Assembly (NCBI GenBank): GCA_030374805.1
Contig: JARGSG010000032.1
Span: forward strand, 248,001 to 312,000
Direction: 5' to 3'
Source: Gracilaria gracilis
Taxonomy: Eukaryota > Rhodophyta > Florideophyceae > Gracilariales > Gracilariaceae
Length of the DNA: 64,000 nt
Of the stretch, positions 1-9,513 are shown piece after piece (the first letter of the stretch is position 1; every line of letters begins with the position of its first letter). The notes below the pieces were generated by a model. The model searched no databases and was not told where the DNA came from. It worked only from the letters and a program-made list of their open reading frames with translations. A program made the position numbers and the translations under genes.

Positions 1-424
1 GGAACGCGCAGGAGAGTGACAGCAGCGCGCCATGGCGAAGGCGGTCAACACGAAGGGAAACGGCGAGAGACAGCGGACGGCGGAGCACCGTGGGCTGACG
101 GTGGCGTGGGTGGGAGGTAGGAGATTCGGTGGAAGGGGGTTGGGGCGGGGGCGGTGACGACGGCGACAGTGACGATTGCTTGGCGAAGGTGCGCGAGGAA
201 CAACGCCAAGCGCCGCTGCGCGCGGTTATTTCGGAGGAGGGAGCGTCGGCTCGCACCCGCGCGCCGTGGCGCTCAGCGCCGTGGAGACGGTGTGCGTGGC
301 ACACGTGGAGCGGCGTGTCAGTCGACGACGACCAGTGCATGCACGCCAGGTGCGACGTGTGACGTGTTGAGTGGCGCGTGGCGAGCACAGCGCACGTCCA
401 CGTGGTGGTGGCGGCATCTCCCGT

Positions 425-1072
425 TCACAGCTCGCCGCGCGCGCGCGCACGACGGTGTTTCGCAGTATCATAGTGCGCGCGCGCGGCGATGTTTCGCAGT
501 ACGTGCGCGCGGCGGCGTTTCGCAGTGCGCGCGCGCGCGGCGGTTCTTGAAAGCAGGTCGGAGTGTTGCAGAAACGGCGACCGCAGTCGCGTCGAGAAGT
601 CGGACGAGCGGGGACGTGGCGGTTTTCGTGGGGGCAGACGAGCTGAGGAAGACGCGCCGCCACGAGAGAGTCCGAGCGCGGAAGCCCCGCCGTCCTTGAC
701 GAGCGCACGCACCAGGTCGTCGTAGTAGCGCGCGGCCAGCGCGCGCAGGCGAACGGCCTCCTTGAAGTAGATGGAGTCATCGGCGTTGAAGATGCAGCAG
801 TTGGACCAGATGAGGTTTAAGTCGGCCCGAAGCTCCATGGGCGTGCGATACACGCCCATGGCGAGGTTGTTCTGGCACGTGGACAGGTCCATGGGGCGCG
901 CGATGAGCTCTGCGTAGCCGTCGATGGCGTCGACGTCAACGGGCTGCAGAAAAATGCCGTAGCGGTCACGGTCGGAGATCTTTCTCAACAGGTCGGGGCC
1001 GCGCTTCTTCAGCAGCTCCTTAGGGTCGCGCAGAGCGCGCGTCGGCGCGCGGGGCGGATGCGACGGCGCCAT
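425..1072 (-). CDS. Bromodomain protein (minus partner of a head-to-head pair)
   Basis: The frame opens at an ATG at 1072 and reads 215 codons. Residues about 20-115 form a bromodomain: IFLQPVDVDAIDGY (ZA loop region), ARPMDLST (the PMDL signature) and LIWSNCCIFN, where the Asn that contacts acetyl-lysine is expected. Bromodomains read acetylated histone tails in the nucleus, so a chromatin role is inferred. It shares LIWSNC-IFN with the plus-strand gene starting at 1429 and looks like its diverged paralogue. The C-terminal third is an Arg/Ala-rich tract encoded by GC-rich repeats (motif GTTTCGCAGT at 457, 491, 517) and may not be translated as shown. The true 3' end is therefore uncertain. 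No nonsense codon is seen inside the bromodomain. Confidence 0.7.
   Translation of the reverse strand: MAPSHPPRAPTRALRDPKELLKKRGPDLLRKISDRDRYGIFLQPVDVDAIDGYAELIARPMDLSTCQNNLAMGVYRTPMELRADLNLIWSNCCIFNADDSIYFKEAVRLRALAARYYDDLVRALVKDGGASALGLSRGGASSSARLPPRKPPRPRSSDFSTRLRSPFLQHSDLLSRTAARARTAKRRRAHVLRNIAARAHYDTAKHRRARARGEL
440..545. repeat. GC-rich imperfect tandem repeat
   Basis: The motif GTTTCGCAGT recurs at 457, 491 and 517, separated by runs of alternating CG. The spacing is uneven (34 and 26 bases). It lies at the 3' end of the minus-strand bromodomain frame. Confidence 0.5.
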
Positions 1073-1428
1073 GGCGACGGGGAAGGGGCTGCTCGTTCTG
1101 CCTCTGCGAAGCGGCGCGCGCGCTATGCTTGCACATGCGGCGCAGCCGCCACGCCGCCACGCGCAAGCTTAGCGCGTCTCCATTTGCGCGCCAATTTTTG
1201 CACGCGCACCCGCTCGCGCGCGCAGCGGTTGCACGGCCGCGGATGAGGGCTTTGGCGCGCTGTGGCGCGCCTGCGCGTTGTCGGCGCGCCGCTCAAGCGC
1301 ACGCGTTCAAGCAGCTGTCGTCCCCTACCCCCGCACGCGCGCCCGTGGCAGCCACTCGCTCCCCTCTCTCTACACTCGCCGCTCCTCTCGCCGCACTCAC
1401 GTGCACACCCTTTCCTCTTTCTCCGCTC
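1073..1428. promoter_or_regulatory. Shared intergenic region between divergent bromodomain genes
   Basis: This stretch of about 356 bases separates the ATG at 1072 (minus) from the ATG at 1429 (plus). It is very GC-rich with many GCGCGC blocks and becomes C/T-rich toward the plus-strand start. It probably holds both promoters. I see no clear TATA box or recognisable factor site. Confidence 0.4.
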
Positions 1429-3387
1429 ATGGGAGCTGCCAAGCGTCGCCGCCCAGCCACCGACTCGCCCCTCAACTCCAACACGCCCGCCCTAAAGAAG
1501 CCCTCCTCCGCCCGAGGGCGCGGCCGTCCGCCCAACGCCCCCCGTGACGGCCGCGAGCGCCAGCCCCTCCTCGCAGAGGGCTTCAAGCAGCAATGCGGCG
1601 ACGTGCTCGATAAACTCAGCAAGAAAGACCACTATGATATCTTCCTCGAACCCGTCAAGGGCGTCGCCAGCTACCATGATATCATCAAACGCCCTATGGA
1701 CCTCTCCACCGTGCGCTCCGAACTCATGGGTAGCGAGTACAAGAGCCTTGGCGAATTCCGTAAGAATCTCGACCTCATCTGGTCCAACTGTCTGATTTTC
1801 AACGGAAAGGAACCCACCAACCTCTTCAGAAAGAAAGCCAGCGAGCGGCTTCGACTACCTGAAAAGCTCATCGCCAACACTCGCCAGCAGCTTGAGAAGG
1901 ACAAGGAAATGCTCCACCGTTGGAAGGAGGAATATAGGAAGCCTCGCCAAAACATGGCCGCCAACGCAGCCATGCTCAACGCCCACCTGCATGATTCTCT
2001 GAGTCCATATTCACCTGCAAACAGCGCCCGGACGTCGCGAATGCGCAATCTTGTCGATCCGGTGGCATCGGCCGACTTCACCAGCGATTACCACTCGGGC
2101 AGAAGTCCAGAAGAGAATGCGATTGCCGGAACTTTGGGTTTGCAATAAAAAGGAACTGCCGGTTTGTACAAGAAGTGTATACTCAACGCTCCCATGCCTC
2201 AGTATACCAAACCCAATGGCAGTATTTCTCATATCCCGATTGTGCCTTATAGCCCTCGCCAAGATTAATGGGCGCCATCTGATCCAGTTGAGGCCCATAA
2301 ATGTCGTCGCGACTCTATTCCGCCGCTCCATTGCGACTCGTTGCCAGTGAGTAGGTTGTCCAACTCATGCACGCTGGAACCGCGAACCAATTTTGTATTT
2401 GTCAGCGACTATGCTGAGTCTCTCTACCATTTTGTCAGAGGTAGTGGTTCGAAAGCGTCGGATATTGTCACGGAAGTTCTCAGTCCCGAACTCATACTCC
2501 GCACACAGAACGAACGGTTATGAAAAAGTGGTCTCTCTCCGAAAGAAATTGCAATGGCTATCAAGGCAGAAAATGCAGTTTATTCATCGCTTCCGCTGCA
2601 CAAACCGCTAAAGCTTTAGAACAAGGAGTCCATTACCGAGTTGGCGTATGACATTGAACGCATTAATAAGCGAATGGTGTCCATTTTGCCGAAGATGCAG
2701 AGAACCATTAACGAGTACAACGGAATCAACGGTTTGCACAAGTTTCTCGATGACGCTCTTATTAAGGAGGTTGATAACACACCATCGCAGAGTGTTGATT
2801 ACTCCGTGCCTCATGGTGTGCGTCTGGCCACGTTGAATGATATTGTGCGTCTTACATCAATGAATGGAATGCGCGTTTCTGCGAACGAGGCCAAACAGAT
2901 TGAAGCTTTGCAAAAGCATGCACAACGTTTTCTTTCCCAGTTACGGCCAGAAACAGCGGGTAAGATTGTGAACAATCCTGCCCAGCAGTCTAAGGTTCTT
3001 ATCGAATATCAACGCCGCGCAAGTGAAATTCGAAGGCGGCGACGTGTTGAAGCAGAGAAACAAGCCACTCTTACCATTGTGCAAATGCGAAAAGTTGCTG
3101 TACCCCAGAAAGAGACTTTGCAGAGCATGAAGCAGGAAAATCTGAACTCGGCTAAATGTCCACAACCGCTTGCAGCTTCGCAAACTCCGAATGTGAACAC
3201 TTCTGTCATTGAGATATCAGCTCAGCGAAATCCTCAGCAACGAATTCAGAAGATCAGCGGGGAGAAGAAGGGGCAAATTGGAAAGATCAAGGTTAGCATG
3301 AATCAGATACACCAGCAGAAGGATCGGGCGTCTTTAAAACGCAAGAGATCGCAGCATGGGGATGAAATTATTGACTATAGAGCATAA
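1429..3387 (+). pseudogene. Bromodomain protein with four in-frame stops
   Basis: I chose the ATG at 1429 because it opens a nuclear-type basic N-terminus (MGAAKRRRPATDSP). The bromodomain spans about residues 45-150: HYDIFLEPVKGVASYHDI, KRPMDLSTVRSEL, LIWSNCLIFN. One reading frame continues to the TAA at 3385 and stays protein-like, with a conserved-looking C-terminal part rich in Lys, Arg and Gln (about 2641-3384). It is interrupted by TAA at 2146, TAA at 2266, TGA at 2521 and TAG at 2617, with no frameshift. The segments between the stops (for example FVFVSDYAESLYHFVRG, LSPKEIAMAIKAEN) still look coding. Each stop is one transition away from a Gln or Arg codon (or Trp for TGA). An intron of length divisible by three covering 2146-2620 is the alternative, but the coding quality between the stops argues against it. 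Confidence 0.65.
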
Positions 3388-3439
3388 AAGAGAGTTCAGG
3401 TTTATAATGCAAAGAATGTGAACGTTTCTCACCACCACC

Positions 3440-3474
3440 CGGTGGCCAGTCTCTAAGAGATCTCCCGGCCACCG
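3440..3474. other. Inverted repeat between convergent genes
   Basis: CGGTGGCC (3440-3447) pairs perfectly with GGCCACCG (3467-3474) across a 19-base loop. It lies in the 155 bases between the 3' ends of the bromodomain gene and the minus-strand gene at 3543. A role in 3' end formation is possible but unproven. Confidence 0.4.
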
Positions 3475-3542
3475 TGATCACATAAGTATCTACAAAGACG
3501 AAACATGGACAGAAGAGAAAAGTAGAAAAGGAAACAGAGTGG

Positions 3543-5304
3543 TTACCTATCATTCTGTGAAGAGTTCCCTGGTTGAATGTTCTTGCGAAACTCCCTGTAA
3601 AGGTCCTTGTTCATCTGATAAGTATCTTTCGCGAATTCCTTCAGGTCATTATCGTCGCTTGCCATTGCGCGCTTGTAGAGATCCGCACTAGCCATAACTT
3701 CTGAGAACAGCTCGTTCAATTGCCGAGCACGTACGGGCGCCTCCATATTTTTCTTCTGTGTTGTAGAGCTCTGCGCCTTCTGAATCTCCAAGTGCTCCGC
3801 CATTATATCATTAAACTTATCAAACCGCTTCGACACGTTCTCGAAACTTAGTTCCAATTCTGAACTCTTTCTCTTCTTCGTCTGCGGTCTTGTTGATGAT
3901 TCATTGACACTTTCTTCCACTTCACCCACACCTTCTTCATTACCCCCTGTTCCCCCTGTTGCTGAGTGAATTAGCTTCTTAGCCAACTGTATAAGCTCCA
4001 TATCCTCTTGCACAGTACCCACACGGCAAACCAAAAAAAGAACAAGTGTTCTTTTCGCCTCTGCAGTGTACTGTCCGGACCCAGAGTAGGGTAGAAATCT
4101 TGACAATCTGCTAGGGTCGTTCTGCCCTGATGCAGACCAACGATTGTATGTTTTAGTAAACTCCTTCTTAGATCCGTAAAATTGATTTTTCAATAGCGCC
4201 GCCCCCCTGTGCTGCAACGGTTTTTTACTTGAGTCCACTTCATCAAGACATCCGGCAAACGTCACACGTGACTCTACTGTCGTGTCGTTAAACCTCAATT
4301 CAATGGCACCCCAAAACGCATCCTCGTAACCCTGGCGTCCAGTTCCGCCTTAGTAAGCGTCGCTCCTGTTGCCTTTAGCAGCGCATGCCGGCACCGCTCG
4401 TCATCGCGCAGGAGCACATAGAGCCTTGCGAATTCGTTCAATATAAAGTTCTGCGCTCTCTCGTTCTCCTGCTGTGCTTCGTTTTTTGGGCCCTCGACAA
4501 AACGTGCCATTTCTTTCATGACTTCCTCCTTGTCCCCTGGGGATATTCTTGCAATGATGATTGGCACCTTCGGGAGGATATTTCATGTGTAAAAAGACTC
4601 CTGCGCCTCCTGCTCCCATTTTTTGTAATCTTGCAGCTTTGGGTTTGCGTCGATAGGATCATCCAGCATCAAACCTTTCCGATCCTGTATAAAAACATGG
4701 ATTAATAAACGTGATATAAGTTCATTCTTAGACCTGTTGTTTTGTTTCAACTTCCAGTGCTTGCTGATTTTTCGGAGATCTCTCACCTGCTGTAGCTGTA
4801 GAAAAGAATGAAATCGAACGACACGGTCAGTTTGCTGGAACGTAAACGATTGAAACTTCAACAGCTTGCCATCCAGATCTGATTTTTTTTTGACGGTGTA
4901 GGTTGGATGGCGTCGTCTTGGTTTGTTATAGGACCTCGATTACGAGCTTCGGGAACTTTTTCAACGCGTGAGATAGAACTATGTCCACTTGGGCTTCGGC
5001 GCAGCCATGAACGGTGGTCCTCAATTTCGGTGTGGTTTAGATGTGCATTGTTATGATCTAAACCTGAAACAAGACGGGAATGAGGCGGAGTAGGCTGCTC
5101 CAGCGAGGGAACAAGTAAGCATGGGTCAGGTGCTTGTGTGGGATCTTGCGCTTGTGTGGAGATGCCGCGATACTGAGGTGACCTTTGTGAGGTGGTGTTG
5201 GGCAATTGCGCACTTTCGCTTCCGAATGGACATGCATTGTTTAAGTTCGAGGCAGTGGGCAATATTTGAAATGAAGGAGTTTTGCGTGTGTTGGAATCCG
5301 CCAT
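3543..5304 (-). pseudogene. Unidentified nuclear-type protein with SAP-like helix, broken
   Basis: The likely start is the ATG at 5304 (MADSNTRKTPS). The first part is Ser/Pro/Gln-rich. After a shift at a run of nine A (minus strand, near 4890) the frame continues through a SAP-like helix pair (DLRKISKHWKLKQNNRSK, about 4740) and an acidic/basic stretch. An in-frame TGA at 4583 falls where Trp would fit (SFYT-NILPKV). A second frameshift near 4300, beside a short G run, leads into a 230-residue C-terminal region with a Ser/Glu-rich linker and long helices ending at 3543. SAP motifs usually bind DNA or chromatin. Apart from that I do not recognise the family. Both frameshifts lie in or near homopolymers and could be sequencing errors, but the TGA cannot be explained that way. 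Confidence 0.5.
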
Positions 5305-5969
5305 TATCGAATTGCGACGAGAAGCAAAGTGCAGTGGTACTCGCAGATTATAACACAAGACGCGGCTCGCAACGCAGCGAGTTGCATCGAATTTACGTTC
5401 CCTTTTTTGCGTTGCACGCCTTTGGGGAGCTCGTGTTTCCACTCTCTTTACAATGCGCCCTAGGAGCCGTGGGGCCACTCAGAGAGATTTCGGCCCGTCT
5501 GAGGTCCACCAAGTCCGACATTCTTTACACCGTTGTCCGAAAAGAGGCTTTAAGAAAAGAACTGGGTCAAAATCAAACGCGCCAATCACAAGGCGTGGTT
5601 TGAATTTACGTTTCATGTATTCATGAATCCATGCTCTGTTAAGAACGGGCCTTAATCCCCATGAAAACTTTGTCAAAGAGCTGAAATTGTTAAAGAAAAA
5701 CATGTACATTGAAACACTTTATTCTGATAATCTCTAAATTTCGTTATAAGATAATAAAATAAACTTGATAAATATTGGTTCCAATTACGAGCCCGAATTC
5801 AAAAAAGCTCGAGAAACCATTTCTTGAAATATTATTGTTTGCTCTTCTGCAAAACCCCAAAATTGTCTATATATGTCGTAGGAGAACGGTAAGATGAGGT
5901 TTCGAGAAATCTGTAGGCCAACCAAGGCGTGATTGATAGCATTCTTGAGCAAAGTTTCCATACAACGGA

Positions 5970-6716
5970 ATGGGTTCTGATGCAAAGAAGAGAAAGTCTG
6001 GGTACATGATAGGGCTAGGAACTCTATGCCTATTGCTATATTTATGGCAAGCATTAGCTTACATCACAGTGAGACCCAATCATTATGACTATCTGGAAAT
6101 TGGCACGAGCGATTTTGAGACGTTTTTGCAAACCTCCGGAGAAGCGGCAAGAGGAATTTCGATTGAAGTTTTGAGTGTATATTTGAATCGTTTACCGACC
6201 CGCCCAAACAAACAGAAGGCTAACTATGCAGTTATTCCATCTTCTCATATGGGTCCAAAGGATATATACGCATATTTTGTCGATCCAAATGATATCCCGA
6301 AGTATGACCTTCCTGACTGGGTGAGGGGTTCTAATAGCGTCGGAAAACCTCACGCGATTGTTCAAAGATTACTACAGGAAAGAAATCTCTCTCACCTAGC
6401 GAAATCGGCCAAGGTAAACAAATTGACTCCAGCAATGGTTCTCGATAAGTTTAGTATTGAATATGTTGGAATTTTAAAAATCGACGCGGAAGGATTGGAC
6501 CCAATTCTTGCCAGAGAGTTCATATCCGAATTCTCTAGTCGAAAAAAGAGGCTCCCACCCATCGTTATATTTGAGGAAAATGAACTTTCAGACAAAAAAG
6601 AAACCAATAACACAATATCATATCTAGAAAAAACAGGCTACCAAATACTGAGTAAAGATTTAAATATCATTCTCGCGAATCCTACACAAGTGGTCTCACA
6701 TGTTCTTAAAATTTAA
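5970..6716 (+). CDS. FkbM-type methyltransferase, membrane-anchored
   Basis: This is an uninterrupted 248-codon frame from the ATG at 5970. A basic N-terminus (KKRKSG) is followed by one hydrophobic segment (about residues 12-31), typical of a type II membrane protein of the secretory pathway. The core shows DYLEIGTSDFETFLQ (SAM-binding motif I), GISIEVLSVYLNRLP (motif II region with Glu), and VGILKIDAEGLDPIL, which matches the FkbM-family signature of Lys-Ile-Asp-x-Glu-Gly. FkbM enzymes O-methylate sugars and polyketides, so methylation of a glycan in the Golgi is a reasonable inference. All seven Gln and all Trp codons are sense. It lies in an AT-rich island unlike the GC-rich host genes, with no neighbour close enough to suggest linkage. 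Horizontal origin is possible. Confidence 0.8.
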   Translation: MGSDAKKRKSGYMIGLGTLCLLLYLWQALAYITVRPNHYDYLEIGTSDFETFLQTSGEAARGISIEVLSVYLNRLPTRPNKQKANYAVIPSSHMGPKDIYAYFVDPNDIPKYDLPDWVRGSNSVGKPHAIVQRLLQERNLSHLAKSAKVNKLTPAMVLDKFSIEYVGILKIDAEGLDPILAREFISEFSSRKKRLPPIVIFEENELSDKKETNNTISYLEKTGYQILSKDLNIILANPTQVVSHVLKI

Positions 6717-8800
6717 TGGAACGGGTTTGAAACGTATTTTGGGTTGCTCTGCTAAAACAAAAAACCATAAATTACTGAAAGAGGGAGATACTGGCTTCAA
6801 GGTATGAGCGTATCATTTACTGTTCTCATTTCCTCGGTAGGTGAAAATAGGGCTGTGGCAGACATCTACTTACACATAATCGCGGCTCTGGAATAAGATT
6901 GGAAAGTTTAATACCAAACATATTAAAGACGAGAGAAAGTTTTGTACAGATGAGCCGAAGTCTATGGTAATTAGTCCACATTATGGTTACTCTAAAGATT
7001 TGAATAATACAAATTTATAACCTTAAAGGCATCATCACAAGCGTAAAGAATACACTATATTGAGCAGAGCGAATAATGGAGGCAACTAGTTCTTTGATTG
7101 TGCCCTTATTCTACGAAGATAATTGAAGTTTTTGTGTTGGATATTGAGTAAGTGGAAGAGGAGGCCGAAGTACAGTACTTTAACGTTCGTTTTTATGCGA
7201 ACTCGTAATACAGCAAAACTCCTTATTAAACACTTCAATAAACATTTTGGAGGTTTTATCCATATATACAATTGTTTCCCCTGAAGCGTTATAGAGAACT
7301 CATAAAATATAAAGCTTTTAAATCACCACAGCCTATAGATGCAATACGATGATGTTGCACAAAATCCCTATTGGTCTTATAAATGATGGTTTTGGAAAGG
7401 ATCGGATAGGATCAAATGGAATTCAAGTTTTGAACTCCAAAATGCAAAAAAGGTGGTAATTTTTGCGCTTCATTTTGAATGTGGCAGAATTCCAAGTTCG
7501 TTTCTCTTAGCTTGTTATCCAGATTGGACTTTGGAGGCAGAGAAGTCGGACAGACTCCATAACAAAGTACTTCCAGGCCATCGGGGCCATTTTTTGTTTT
7601 CTCTCTGCGGTTGTACTTCGCACATAACTCTTTCGCCCTATGAAACGAGTTCCTAACGAGGGATTTTATTTGAGAAGGGATTTATTCCTAGAAAGCCAGA
7701 GCGACACTAACACCTGAAATTTTGTTCGTTGTTGTTTCATAAATAGATTTGAAGTTCCTCCTTTAAGGTTAAAATGGTATGCTACTGATAGTTGCAGTAT
7801 GAAAATATAGGGTTAAGCTTAGTAATATTAATTCAAAAACAGGAACCGTATCTTGCAATTAGTTTCATTTTAAAATAGACATACTTCATAGCGTTTCGCA
7901 TACTGGTGATGCGCTGGGTGGACAAAACAAGCGAGTTACTTTCGGTTCATTTCTCGACTGATGAGCCAGGAGGTTAACACCGCGTGTAAAAAAAGTGACT
8001 ACTTTAGACCTCTTGGTTGGCAGGAAGCTCAAAAATGTTGATGGCAGAGACCAGATCGACAGAAATATCCCCAGATCTGCTACTTACAATCTCAAAACCA
8101 TACGCGGATAAAGTAAAAAGAACGTTAGCTTAAATTAAATGCCTTGGTTTCATTCCCGTAATCCACGATCTTGTCGCCACGAGAGGACCCTAGTAGTACT
8201 CATGATGATCAACTATGTCAATGGCATCAAGAAGTGCGCCTTCGCCAAGCCATTACTTACAAACAATCTCTGAGTATAATGGTAGAACTCTACACAGATT
8301 ATGTATCAAATTAGACGTTCTCGATTATTAAAAGTTTCCGGTGAGATTCAGCATATACCTGTTTAATACAGGGCATTTACTTGCCATTTTCAGAACCCCA
8401 TTTAGAAAGACGTGTGATTCTACACCTATGATCATAAGAGTCTTCGAAACTGTCGTGTTTTTTCTTACCCTATTGAAACAATGTCGATATGATTATCTTG
8501 ATTTATTTGGCGGAACAGATAGAAGGCACTTCATACTCTGCCGATGTATTCTAAAAGTCTCAATTAGTAAAAATACAATTTTTGGGGTTACGATTGCAAA
8601 GCTCCTACTGGGGTGGAAAACTGGCAACTAGCTCAATATGCCAAGCCAATTCTGGTAAATTCATGTAAAACAGCAGCAAGGGCTGGTGTTCTGGAGATCC
8701 GGTACAATTGCTGGGACACTGGAAATATGTGACGCTTACACATAGAATACTTAGATTCTATTCAAACACAGTTCTAATACTCAATATTCTTCTTTAAAAT
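6717..8800. other. AT-rich intergenic stretch
   Basis: No reading frame here shows a recognisable domain or convincing coding character. I see no RNA gene or clear repeat apart from the hairpin at its right end. Confidence 0.5.
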
Positions 8801-8825
8801 AATGCGCCGTGTATCACGGCGCATT
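8801..8825. repeat. Perfect hairpin next to Copia LTR
   Basis: AATGCGCCGTG and CACGGCGCATT are perfect 11-base inverted copies separated by TAT. The LTR begins 11 bases to the right. It may be a coincidental host palindrome or the site that attracted insertion. Confidence 0.55.
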
Positions 8826-8836
8826 TTGCTTTCTTT

Positions 8837-9041
8837 TGTAGCGCGCGAGCGGGGGCGAAAGGGGTCGAGCGAAGTGCGCGCATAGTTGACCGCCGGCGGG
8901 CAGAGCGCCGAGCCGGACGGTCGCGCAATTTATTTTGCCAGTGCAACCCACCGGCGCATTGCTGTGCGCCGGGCGTTGCACTGCGCACAAATGACGCGTG
9001 TGTGGGGCTCTGGCCTTGCAAGAGGCCGACCGATATCAACA
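8837..9041 (-). repeat. 3' LTR of Copia-1
   Basis: 205 bases with TGTAGCGC at its left edge and TATCAACA at its right edge on the plus strand. It is identical to the other LTR except for one A/G difference near the right end (CCGATATC here, CCGGTATC there). Confidence 0.9.
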
Positions 9042-9050
9042 CCGTCCCTC
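9042..9050 (-). other. Polypurine tract of Copia-1
   Basis: On the minus strand GAGGGACGG directly precedes the 3' LTR (TGTTGATATC). This is the expected position of the plus-strand primer. The tract is short and contains one C, so the call is tentative. Confidence 0.5.
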
Positions 9051-9513
9051 AAGGCGAAGCGACTACTCTTCCTACACCACTTATAAGCATCTAGTTACTG
9101 AGCCCAATTCCCAAGTAAAGCATAATATCAACGACCGAAGAGCAGGGTCTGTAGACACGATTTCTCTGCAAATCTGTCTCTTCTCTGGCATTATCTTGCA
9201 AATGCCAAAGGCGTGGTGCAACATTCAAAACATAATATAAATACATTCATACATAACGCATCACACACATAGTTCCATCAGCTCCAAGCTGGGGAGTCAT
9301 TACTTGTTCACACCAGTAAACTCCAAAACCCAGGTATCATGTAAAAACCCTTTGGGACAAAAACACATGTACCTCTGTGGGAAAACGGAGAAGGTTGTGA
9401 ACCACAAACATTCATAAACAATTATTCAGACATTCAAACATGTAGCAAACAAAAGAGACAAAACAAAACATAACAAAGTAGTTAGTGTAGTCAGTAGACC
9501 CCAACAATTCTTC
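9051..9513 (-). other. 3' untranslated region of Copia-1
   Basis: AT-rich sequence between the RNase H stop and the polypurine tract. It starts with TGTTGGGGTC after a purine run, which resembles an LTR start, but I find no second copy. Confidence 0.5.

Noticed and set aside
154-699. 181-codon plus-strand frame at the left edge
   Set aside because: Antisense to the bromodomain gene and its repeat tail, Arg/Ala-rich, no domain.
9495-9513. TGTTGGGGTC after a purine run as the true LTR start of Copia-1
   Set aside because: No second copy exists upstream of gag, whereas the 205-base repeats have matching ends, a primer binding site and near identity.
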